Origin: JBDTVS01 sp040007095
GTDB taxonomy: Bacteria; Acidobacteriota; Vicinamibacteria; Vicinamibacterales; CAVVIG01
Direction of reading: 5' to 3'
NCBI GenBank assembly: GCA_040007095.1
Contig: JBDTVS010000210.1
Span: forward strand, 1-14,611
Length of the DNA stretch: 14,611 bases
How positions within the stretch are numbered: position 1 is the stretch's first letter; the number at the start of each line of letters is the position of its first letter. The notes under the pieces are model-generated. The model had not been told where the DNA came from. It saw only the letters and a list, made by a program, of their open reading frames with translations, and ran no database searches. This document shows, piece after piece, positions 1 through 5,719 of the stretch. A program made the translations under genes and the position numbers.

Positions 1-553
1 ACTTGAACTTGTTTTCCGCCGACAGGTAGTTCGGCGTGCAGCCCAGGTGCGTGCACACCGTCATGAGGGCGTAGAACCCGCCGGCGTGCTGTTCGATGTC
101 GTCGGGCGTCCGGACCAGCCAGATGCCGAACTTTTCCTTCCACCGCTCGTCGACACCGGTGCCGTACTCGTTCGGGAACCCCGCCTTGAACTGCTGCGGC
201 GGCTCGTTGAGCACGTTGGGGAACATGAAACGGCCCGTCGCGGCGAGCGCCGCGGCAGACGCCGCGGAAAACGCTCCCCAGGCAAGACCCATCCACGCGC
301 GCCGGGTCAAGAGTGGCGACGTGTCGTCTGCCGCACGGCTGGACGCAGCCGCGGCGGCAGGCCGAGCGGCCGCCGCTTTCGCGGCCGCCCCACCGGGCGA
401 CGCCGCGTTGGTCGTCTTCCCCGCCAGGTCGGGGAGGGGCGCGGCGGGTGGCCGGGGCGCAGGCGCAGGCTTGACGTGCGCAGCCGCGGTCGGAGTCGCA
501 CCGCTCGCGGGCGCGCTCGGAATTTCAGAGTTGGGTTTCGTGTCGTCTGCCAT
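1..553 (-). CDS. Rieske [2Fe-2S] iron-sulfur protein, C-terminal part missing
   Basis: The first 184 codons are present and the frame runs off the window edge. Residues 1-80 are a low-complexity Ala/Pro-rich tail, expected to be cytoplasmic. They are followed by a twin-arginine pair (R84-R85) and a hydrophobic anchor at about residues 87-107, a Tat-type signal anchor as in bc1/b6f Rieske subunits. The first cluster-binding motif CTHLGC is at residues 167-172 (C167, H169). The second box, usually CPCHGS, would lie beyond position 1. The protein should pass electrons from quinol to a c-type cytochrome in a bc complex at the cytoplasmic membrane. It starts 26 nt after the stop of the HEAT-repeat gene, so the two are probably cotranscribed. 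The start ATG at 553 follows a weak purine-rich stretch (GAAG). Family assignment is firm; the exact complex cannot be decided without the downstream genes. Confidence 0.9.
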   Translation of the reverse strand, partial: MADDTKPNSEIPSAPASGATPTAAAHVKPAPAPRPPAAPLPDLAGKTTNAASPGGAAAKAAAARPAAAAASSRAADDTSPLLTRRAWMGLAWGAFSAASAAALAATGRFMFPNVLNEPPQQFKAGFPNEYGTGVDERWKEKFGIWLVRTPDDIEQHAGGFYALMTVCTHLGCTPNYLSAENKFK

Positions 554-579
554 CTTCGTATTTTCTCATGGGCAGTCGC

Positions 580-1476
580 CTAACCCATGACCTTCAATGC
601 CTCTAATGCCGCCTGCCGAACCTTCATGCTGCGATCCTGCTGACTCAGGGACTCGACGGTGGGTTTGAGTGACGGCGCCTTCAGGGCCGCAATCGCGCGC
701 AGCCCGCTGATCATGACGTCGGCAATCGGATCCTGATCTTCGTCCACACGGACATCGCGCTTGACCATCCGTTCGACCGACTCACGGTCCAGCATCTGCC
801 GCAGCACCGGCACTCCGTCCAGATTGCCGTGGCGGGCAAGCGCCACGGCCGCGTTCCACCGCACGTCGGCGGTTGCATCCTGCAACGCCGTTCGCAGCGT
901 CTCGACCTGGGCATCGCCCGGCAACGCGCCGAGCGCGTAGACCACCATCTTGCGAATCCCGGCGTCGGTCGATTGATAGAGTGGCAGAAGCTTGGGAATC
1001 ACCGCCGCGTCACCTGAGGCGCCGAGCGCCCAGATGGCGCTGATCTGCGCCTCGCCATCCGGATCGTCCAGCGCTTTGGCCAGCACGGTGACGGCTTGCG
1101 GAGGCAACGGCGGATCCAGCCGGCCTAGGGCCAGGGCCAGATACCGTCGGACCCGCGGATCGTCGTCGTTGGTCGAGTCTTCGAAGGCCTTCAAAAGCGC
1201 CGGAGCCAACGTGCGGTCGGCGCGTACTTTCGGGTCGGACAGCAGCCGCGACAACTCGTAGGCGGCAGGCCACCGCCGGTTTGCACCGCCGAATCGCACC
1301 TCCGAGACGTAATCCTGCGCGGTGCGGGTGTCCCCGACGAGCGAGCGGAAGCCCAGATATCCCAACACGGTCACGCCGACGACCACCAGCGGGATGACGA
1401 AAAACTGAATCGCGAGAGCGGGCGCCGCGACCAGAGGATTTCGAGCTGCGGGCTCGCGCTCGATGAGTTTGTCCAT
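580..1476 (-). CDS. membrane-anchored HEAT-repeat protein
   Basis: This encodes 298 residues. A hydrophobic segment at about 17-45 would anchor the protein in the membrane, and the rest is predicted to be alpha-solenoid. Repeated units of the type 'DPRVRRYLALALGRL', 'DGEAQISAIWALGASG' and 'DAGIRKMVVYALGAL' show the HEAT/PBS-lyase-like pattern, roughly five units between residues 75 and 295. No catalytic motif is visible. HEAT solenoids generally bind protein partners. Lying directly upstream of a Rieske gene, it may help assemble or stabilise the bc-type complex, but that is inference from position. No clear Shine-Dalgarno precedes the ATG at 1476. A candidate promoter lies 47-76 nt upstream of the ATG. 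The fold assignment is good, the function unknown. Confidence 0.85.
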   Translation of the reverse strand: MDKLIEREPAARNPLVAAPALAIQFFVIPLVVVGVTVLGYLGFRSLVGDTRTAQDYVSEVRFGGANRRWPAAYELSRLLSDPKVRADRTLAPALLKAFEDSTNDDDPRVRRYLALALGRLDPPLPPQAVTVLAKALDDPDGEAQISAIWALGASGDAAVIPKLLPLYQSTDAGIRKMVVYALGALPGDAQVETLRTALQDATADVRWNAAVALARHGNLDGVPVLRQMLDRESVERMVKRDVRVDEDQDPIADVMISGLRAIAALKAPSLKPTVESLSQQDRSMKVRQAALEALKVMG

Positions 1477-1497
1477 GTACCGGGAAAACCGTGTTGG

Positions 1498-1513
1498 CTC
1501 GGGAACGCCCGAG
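1498..1513 (-). other. small hairpin in the leader of the HEAT-repeat gene
   Basis: On the minus strand CTCGGG and CCCGAG are separated by a 4-nt loop (CGTT), a perfect 6-bp stem. It lies 22-37 nt before the HEAT-repeat gene, just downstream of the candidate promoter. It may be only a 5'-end stabilising structure; no T-run follows. Confidence 0.3.
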
Positions 1514-1522
1514 GACCTGTAA

Positions 1523-1552
1523 GTTTTACTACGTGTGTCCTTTAACGGTCAA
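1523..1552 (-). promoter_or_regulatory. candidate sigma70-type promoter for the HEAT-repeat/Rieske genes
   Basis: On the minus strand TTGACC (1552-1547) is followed after 18 nt by TAAAAC (1528-1523). The -35 box matches five of six consensus bases; the -10 box is weaker. It lies between the convincing end of ilvC and the start of the HEAT-repeat gene, where a new transcript would be expected to begin. The prediction is by eye only. Confidence 0.4.
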
Positions 1553-1624
1553 GCCTCAGAGCGACAAACGAAGGCTCACGTCTGAAGGCGGAAGGCTGCC
1601 CCGCTAGCGTCAGCATGTGGCGCC

Positions 1625-1677
1625 CCCGGCCAGTGAGCCGGGATCCAAGTGGCCCGGCAGCCCGAAGCAGCCCGAAG
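1625..1677. other. ilvC 3' flank: short hairpin and tandem decamer
   Basis: The 243-bp gap 1477-1719 holds no gene I can support. Beyond the promoter and leader hairpin listed separately, 1625-1642 is a 6-bp inverted repeat (CCCGGC/GCCGGG, 6-nt loop). A 10-nt unit, CAGCCCGAAG, occurs twice in tandem at 1658-1677. No T-run follows in the minus direction, so this is not a classic terminator for ilvC, although the hairpin could contribute to 3'-end formation. Confidence 0.25.
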
Positions 1678-1719
1678 CCAGCAGACTTGAGATCTGAAAC
1701 TTCAGCCCTTCAAAGACAG

Positions 1720-2745
1720 CTATCGTCCAACCGGCTGCGATTGCTGAATGCGCACGGGCTTGAGGAACGGCATGAGGGCACGCAGGCGCTCGCCGACGTC
1801 CTCAATTTGAAGCCCGGCTTCAATCTCCCGCTGCTTGTTGAACCAGGGCCGACCTGCCGCGTTCTCCTCGATCCAGGTCCGGGCGAACTCCCCGCTTTGA
1901 ATTTCCGCCAGCATCTTCTTCATTTCCAGCCTGGTCGCGTCGGTGACAATGCGGGGTCCGCCGGTGTAGTCGCCGTATTCCGCCGTATCGCTGACCGAGT
2001 AGCGCATGTAGGCCAGGCCGCCCTGATAGATCAAATCGACGATGAGCTTCACCTCGTGCAGGCATTCGAAGTAGGCCACCTCGGGCTGATAGCCAGCCTC
2101 CACGAGCGTCGCGAAGCCGGCCTTGATGAGGGCGCTGACGCCGCCGCACAACACCGCCTGCTCGCCGAACAGATCCGTCTCGGTCTCCTCGGCGAACGTC
2201 GTCTCGATGACGCCGGCGCGCATCACGCCAATCCCTTTCGCGTACGACAAGGTCAGCGCCCGCGCGTTGCCGGTGGCGTCCTGGTGGACGGCGAACAGCG
2301 CCGGCGTGCCCGCCCCTTCGACGAACAGCTCGCGCACGCGGTGCCCCGGCGATTTCGGCGCCACCATCGAGACGTCGACGTCGGCGCGCACGGTGACCGT
2401 GCCGAAGCGGATGTTGAAGCCGTGGGCGAACATGACCATGTTGCCCGCCTCGAGATTCGGCGCGATCTCGTCGTTGTAGACCTTCGCGGTGCTCGTGTCA
2501 GGGATGAGAATCATGATGACATCGGCCCACTTCGACACCTCGGCGACTTCGCCGACAGTCAGACCCGCTTCGACGGCCTTCGCCCGCGACCGGCTCGTCG
2601 CCGGCAGACCGACGCGGACGCTGACCCCGCTGTCGCGCAGGTTCAGCGCATGCGCGTGCCCCTGCGATCCGTAGCCAATCACTGCGACCTTCTTGGCTTG
2701 AATCAGCGCCAGGTCCGCCGCGTCGTCGTAATACATCTTCGCCAT
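1720..2745 (-). CDS. ilvC: ketol-acid reductoisomerase
   Basis: The enzyme carries out the isomerisation and NAD(P)H reduction of acetolactate or acetohydroxybutyrate in valine, leucine and isoleucine synthesis. The 341-residue product is the normal length for the short class I enzyme. The Rossmann motif GYGSQG is at residues 24-29. The metal-binding knotted domain carries the expected acidic pairs in 'DLFGEQ' and 'FECLHE'. The frame is open upstream to 2853. I chose the ATG at 2745 because AAGGAG lies 5 nt before it and because the protein then begins MAKMYYDDAADL, as expected for the family. It is the last gene of ilvB-ilvN-ilvC, 127 bp after ilvN, with a large stem-loop between them. Confidence 0.97.
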   Translation of the reverse strand: MAKMYYDDAADLALIQAKKVAVIGYGSQGHAHALNLRDSGVSVRVGLPATSRSRAKAVEAGLTVGEVAEVSKWADVIMILIPDTSTAKVYNDEIAPNLEAGNMVMFAHGFNIRFGTVTVRADVDVSMVAPKSPGHRVRELFVEGAGTPALFAVHQDATGNARALTLSYAKGIGVMRAGVIETTFAEETETDLFGEQAVLCGGVSALIKAGFATLVEAGYQPEVAYFECLHEVKLIVDLIYQGGLAYMRYSVSDTAEYGDYTGGPRIVTDATRLEMKKMLAEIQSGEFARTWIEENAAGRPWFNKQREIEAGLQIEDVGERLRALMPFLKPVRIQQSQPVGR

Positions 2746-2818
2746 GCCGTCTCCTTCAAAGTGGTCATCTGCCATGACGTCATCCGGCCGCGCCCGGTCA
2801 TCGGATCGGGCGGTCGGA

Positions 2819-2853
2819 ATGGGCACCGGACCCATCGATGGTTCGGTGCCCAT
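2819..2853 (-). other. large stem-loop between ilvN and ilvC
   Basis: ATGGGCACCG pairs with CGGTGCCCAT to give a perfect 10-bp stem. It continues inward by about four more pairs (one G-U) around a 7-nt loop containing ATCGAT. The sequence after it on the minus strand is not T-rich, so it is not a standard intrinsic terminator. It lies 74 nt before the ilvC start. It could be a processing or stability element that sets ilvC expression apart from ilvBN, or an operator; the sequence alone does not decide. Confidence 0.55.
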
Positions 2854-2872
2854 AACCAGAGGACGAAATCCG

Positions 2873-3421
2873 CTATACCGAACAGTTACTGACGTCGTCC
2901 ACGATCACATCGCCGGCGGTGGGCGCTGGCGGACGCGGCACCTTGTGGGTGCCGCGTGCCATCGCGATCCGCCCGGTGCGCACCATCTCCTTCACGCCGA
3001 ACGGCCTGAGCACTTCGAGCAGGCTGTCGATCTTGTCCTCCGTGCCGGTGGTCTCGACGATCAGCGAATCCGGACTGACGTCGACCACGCGCGCGCGATA
3101 CACGTCGACCAGCTGCATGACGTGCATCCGGGCCTCGCCGGTCGCCGCGACCTTGATGAGCGCGAGGTCCCGCACGATGGACGGCGCCGCGGAGATATCG
3201 TCGACGCGCTTGACCGGCACCAGCTTGTAGAGGTTCGCCTCGAGCCTGCGAGCGCCGTAGGCGTCGGTGTCGACCACGACCGTCATCCGCGAGACGCCGG
3301 CCTCCTCGGTCCGCCCGACGGTCAGCGACTCGATGTTGAATGCGCGGCGACGGAACAGCGAGGCGACCCGGTTCAGGACGCCCGGCTTGTTGTCGACGTA
3401 GACCACAAATGTATGCACCAT
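2873..3421 (-). CDS. ilvN: acetolactate synthase small (regulatory) subunit
   Basis: This is the regulatory partner of IlvB, conferring valine feedback sensitivity on the acetohydroxyacid synthase holoenzyme. The product is 182 residues. An N-terminal ACT domain (about residues 2-78) is recognisable from 'VDNKPGVLNRVASLF' and 'RRAFNIESLTVG'. It is followed by the C-terminal ALS small-subunit domain with 'SLLEVLRPFGVKEMVRTG'. The length fits the IlvN/IlvH long form. The frame extends to 3460, but the ATG at 3421 gives the conserved start MVHTFVVYVDNKPG; its Shine-Dalgarno is weak. The gene follows ilvB after 106 bp that contain a mirrored 9-nt repeat element. Confidence 0.95.
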   Translation of the reverse strand: MVHTFVVYVDNKPGVLNRVASLFRRRAFNIESLTVGRTEEAGVSRMTVVVDTDAYGARRLEANLYKLVPVKRVDDISAAPSIVRDLALIKVAATGEARMHVMQLVDVYRARVVDVSPDSLIVETTGTEDKIDSLLEVLRPFGVKEMVRTGRIAMARGTHKVPRPPAPTAGDVIVDDVSNCSV

Positions 3422-3458
3422 AATCCAACCTAACCTCGGCCAGGACACCACGCCGTAC

Positions 3459-3514
3459 AACGCAGAGCACGCGGCAGTAATTTCTGTCTCTGCGATCTCT
3501 GCGGTCCCTGCGTT
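3459..3514. repeat. mirrored 9-nt repeat element, ilvB-ilvN gap
   Basis: Two head-to-tail 9-nt units on the plus strand (CGCAGAGCA at 3461-3469, CGCGGCAGT at 3470-3478) face three units on the minus strand. The facing units are CGCAGGGAC (3512-3504), CGCAGAGAT (3503-3495) and CGCAGAGAC (3494-3486). The ends share AACGCAG, so the whole is an imperfect inverted repeat able to form a hairpin in the ilvB-ilvN transcript. It is built the same way as the sucC-sucD element. Confidence 0.6.
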
Positions 3515-3527
3515 GACCGTCGTCGCA

Positions 3528-5231
3528 CTAATCTGCTCCGGTTTCGACCAACGGCGAGGGGCGCCGGATCATCTTGTGCAGGTCGGCGCCGGCGGGCACC
3601 ATCGGGTAGACCGTATCTTCCTGCTCGACCTTGAAATCAATCACCGCGGTCCGGGCCTGCCGGCGCGCGGCGGTGACCGCGCCGATCACCTCCGACCGGC
3701 GCGAGACGGACGCGCCCCAGGCGCCGAAGGCCTCGGCCAGCTTCACAAAATCAGGTCCTGTGATGGGCGTGGCCGCGTAGCGCTTGTTGTAGAAAAATTC
3801 CTGCCACTGCCGCACCATGCCCAGGTAGCCGTTGTTGATGATCGCGACGTTGATGTCCAGCTGCTCCTGCATGGCCGTCGCCAGCTCGCACATCGTCATC
3901 TGGAAGCCGCCGTCGCCCACCACGACCCAGACTTCGGCGTCCGGACAGGCGACCTTGGCGCCGATCGCCGCCGGCAGCGCGAAGCCCATCGTGCCCAGGC
4001 CGCCCGACGTGATGAGCGAGCGCGGCTCGTTGTGCTTGTAGTACTGGGCTTCCCACATCTGGTGCTGGCCGACATCGGTGACCACCACCGCCTTGCCGGA
4101 GGTTTCGCGCCACAAATCGTTGATGACGTGCGCCGCGTACAAGTGGCCATCGTCCGGCAGCGTCTGGATGTCGCGGACCGCAGCATCGCCCTTGAGCAGG
4201 TCGATTTGCGCGAGCCACTCCGACCGGTCGCCTGCCTCCACGTGCGGCAGCCACTCGGCGAGGGTGGCGCGGAGATCGGCCGCGATTGCCACGTCGACAC
4301 GCACGTTCTTGTTGAGCTCGGCGCGATCGACGTCGACGTGAATCTTGCGCGCATTGAGCGCGTAGGTCTTGAGGTTCCCCGTCACGCGATCGTCGAACCG
4401 CATCCCGAGCGCGAGCAGCAGGTCGGCTTCCTGAATCGCCGTGTTCACCCACGCCTCGCCGTGCATCCCCATCATGCCCATGTTCAACGGATGGGAGGCC
4501 GGCACGCCGCCGATGCCGAGCAACGTCATGGCGATGGGAATCTGCGCCCGTTCCGCAAACGCGAGAATTTCCCGTTCGGCGCCCGACAGCGTCACCCCGT
4601 GGCCGGCAAGAATCAACGGACGCTTGGCCGCGTTGATTAACGCCAACGCATCGCGATGGTCGCCGTCCCCAGGGAGCGCATCGTCGTAGGCCTCGGCCAG
4701 GTGCGGCTCTGCCCCGTCCCAGTCCATCTCGGCCAGCCCCTGCTGGGCGTCCTTGGTGATGTCCACGAGGACCGGGCCAGGGCGGCCGGACTTCGCGACG
4801 GCAAACGCCTCGCGAATCGCCGGCGCGACATCGGCAGGGCTGGTCACGAGGTAGTTGTGCTTCGTGATCGGCAGTGTAATACCGGTGATGTCGGTCTCCT
4901 GGAACGCGTCGGATCCGATGAGCTTGCTGCCGACCTGTCCGGTGATGCAGACGATCGGTGAGCTGTCCATCATCGCCGTCGCGATGCCGGTGACCATGTT
5001 GGTGGCGCCCGGTCCCGACGTCGCAATCGCCACGCCGACCCGGCCGCTCGCCCGCGCGTAACCGTCGGCCATGTGCGTCGCGCCCTGCTCGTGGCGGACG
5101 AGGATGTGACGGATCGGAAACTCGAGCATCGCGTCGTAGGCGGGGAGAATCGCCCCGCCCGGATAGCCGAACACATCGGTCACGCCTTCACGCACCAGGC
5201 ATTCCCAGAGAATCTGTGCCCCTGTTCTCAT
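3528..5231 (-). CDS. ilvB: acetolactate synthase large (catalytic) subunit
   Basis: A thiamine diphosphate enzyme that condenses pyruvate with pyruvate or 2-oxobutyrate, the first common step of branched-chain amino acid synthesis. The product is 567 residues, the normal length. The N-terminal TPP domain carries FGYPGGAILP and the catalytic Glu in RHEQGA (E48). The central FAD-type domain follows. The C-terminal ThDP/Mg motif begins GDGGFQMTMCELAT and ends with the Asn pair in IINNGYLGMVRQWQ. The frame is open upstream to 5372, but I take the ATG at 5231 because GAGG lies 6 nt before it; the ATG at 5237 would leave no spacing. It heads ilvB-ilvN-ilvC. The upstream region is long, structured and carries a MITE-like insertion. 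Confidence 0.97.
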   Translation of the reverse strand: MRTGAQILWECLVREGVTDVFGYPGGAILPAYDAMLEFPIRHILVRHEQGATHMADGYARASGRVGVAIATSGPGATNMVTGIATAMMDSSPIVCITGQVGSKLIGSDAFQETDITGITLPITKHNYLVTSPADVAPAIREAFAVAKSGRPGPVLVDITKDAQQGLAEMDWDGAEPHLAEAYDDALPGDGDHRDALALINAAKRPLILAGHGVTLSGAEREILAFAERAQIPIAMTLLGIGGVPASHPLNMGMMGMHGEAWVNTAIQEADLLLALGMRFDDRVTGNLKTYALNARKIHVDVDRAELNKNVRVDVAIAADLRATLAEWLPHVEAGDRSEWLAQIDLLKGDAAVRDIQTLPDDGHLYAAHVINDLWRETSGKAVVVTDVGQHQMWEAQYYKHNEPRSLITSGGLGTMGFALPAAIGAKVACPDAEVWVVVGDGGFQMTMCELATAMQEQLDINVAIINNGYLGMVRQWQEFFYNKRYAATPITGPDFVKLAEAFGAWGASVSRRSEVIGAVTAARRQARTAVIDFKVEQEDTVYPMVPAGADLHKMIRRPSPLVETGAD

Positions 5232-5244
5232 TGACATCCTCACG

Positions 5245-5262
5245 GTCCGGCAACGTCCGGAC
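5245..5262 (-). promoter_or_regulatory. hairpin just upstream of the ilvB ribosome binding site
   Basis: On the minus strand GTCCGG and CCGGAC form a perfect 6-bp stem with a 6-nt loop. It ends 3 nt before the GAGG (5241-5238) that serves the ATG at 5231. The position would allow it to influence ribosome access, but no alternative pairing partner is obvious. Confidence 0.35.
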
Positions 5263-5276
5263 GCACCAACCACAGC

Positions 5277-5327
5277 CAACCACCGAGAGTCCGCCCCGCG
5301 AGCCGACTCCTCGCCGCTCTCGTGGTT
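5277..5327. repeat. imperfect inverted repeat in the ilvB leader
   Basis: AACCACCGAGAG (5277-5288) faces CTCTCGTGGTT (5317-5327), pairing along 11 bp with a single bulged C. A nested GCGAG/CTCGC pairing lies inside. The AACCACGAGAG arm resembles the AACCACGAAGA arm of the sucC-sucD element, so this may be a decayed member of the same family. Its right end abuts the TA at the edge of the MITE-like element. Confidence 0.4.
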
Positions 5328-5490
5328 AGTGTCCTGCGTCCGACGCTTTAGGACGTCTTCCGGGCGGGGCATCCCGCCTGGCGGCGTTGCTCCTCCCTCA
5401 GATACTCCCGGTATCCTCGGTCGTCGCGCCTTGCCATGCGGGCGCCGCGCGCCGGAAGCCGTGTACTAAATCGTCGAACGCAGGACACTA
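5327..5490. mobile_element. MITE-like element with 28-bp terminal inverted repeats, TA-flanked
   Basis: The two ends are inverted copies of each other: starting from TA at 5327 and from TA at 5490 on the other strand, 25 of the first 28 positions agree. The outermost run TAGTGTCCTGCGT is identical. An inner CTTCCGG/CCGGAAG pair (5357-5363, 5452-5458) extends the symmetry with a 2-nt offset. The 164-bp length, lack of a transposase and TA at each edge fit a miniature element moved in trans by an IS630/Tc1-type transposase, whose insertions duplicate TA. The TA is formally part of the repeat, so target-site duplication is inferred. It lies between ilvD and ilvB. Confidence 0.65.
5348..5437 (-). 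CDS. 29-codon open frame inside the MITE-like element
   Basis: An ATG at 5437 opens 29 codons ending in TAA inside the left terminal repeat. The peptide is highly charged (it contains RRDDRGYREYLREEQRR). No good ribosome binding site is visible and I recognise no family. It may be a remnant of a longer coding sequence captured by the element, or chance in GC-rich DNA. I list it because it lies wholly between the terminal repeats. Confidence 0.15.
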   Translation of the reverse strand: MARRDDRGYREYLREEQRRQAGCPARKTS

Positions 5491-5719
5491 GAGCGCCTTC
5501 ACAAGCGCTGCAGAATTTCACCAAACGACGGCCGAACGCCACCACATCCCGCCCGCCTCACACAATCATCACCGACGCGCCCAGTCAGTCTAACCCTCTC
5601 AGGGAGCTCGGGTGAGGGCCTTTCAGGGACTCCCGGGGCCCTCTTCCTCGCACTTTGCTGCGAGCGGCACCGAGGCGCCTCGCGGGTCCCGCTGCGACGA
5701 CAGCGGTTCATCACGGCCG
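5491..5719 (-). other. structured non-coding region downstream of ilvD / upstream of ilvB
   Basis: No gene is supported in this part of the 488-bp ilvD-ilvB gap. It is rich in local pairings on the minus strand. There is a 12-bp palindrome CGAGGCGCCTCG (5671-5682), a 6-bp hairpin CTCGCA/TGCGAG with a 6-nt loop (5647-5664), and GAGGGCC/GGCCCTC with a 16-nt interior (5614-5643). The last could be displaced by CCCTC/GAGGG pairing with about 5594-5618, so alternative folds are possible. No T-run follows, so none is a standard terminator. It could hold the 3' end of ilvD mRNA or a leader for ilvBNC. Confidence 0.35.

Noticed and set aside
2774..2783. Perfect palindrome ATGACGTCAT upstream of ilvC
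   Set aside because: A 10-bp palindrome alone occurs often enough by chance, it has no second copy nearby, and it is placed inside an operon gap with a more convincing stem-loop.
2746..2853. N-terminal extension of ilvC to the upstream ATG at 2853
   Set aside because: AAGGAG lies 5 nt before the ATG at 2745, which matches the family's normal N-terminus. The upstream ATG is part of a stem-loop and the extension is not typical of the enzyme.
5232..5372. N-terminal extension of ilvB to the ATG at 5372
   Set aside because: The extension would start inside the MITE-like element. The ATG at 5231 has GAGG at 6 nt and gives the standard protein start.
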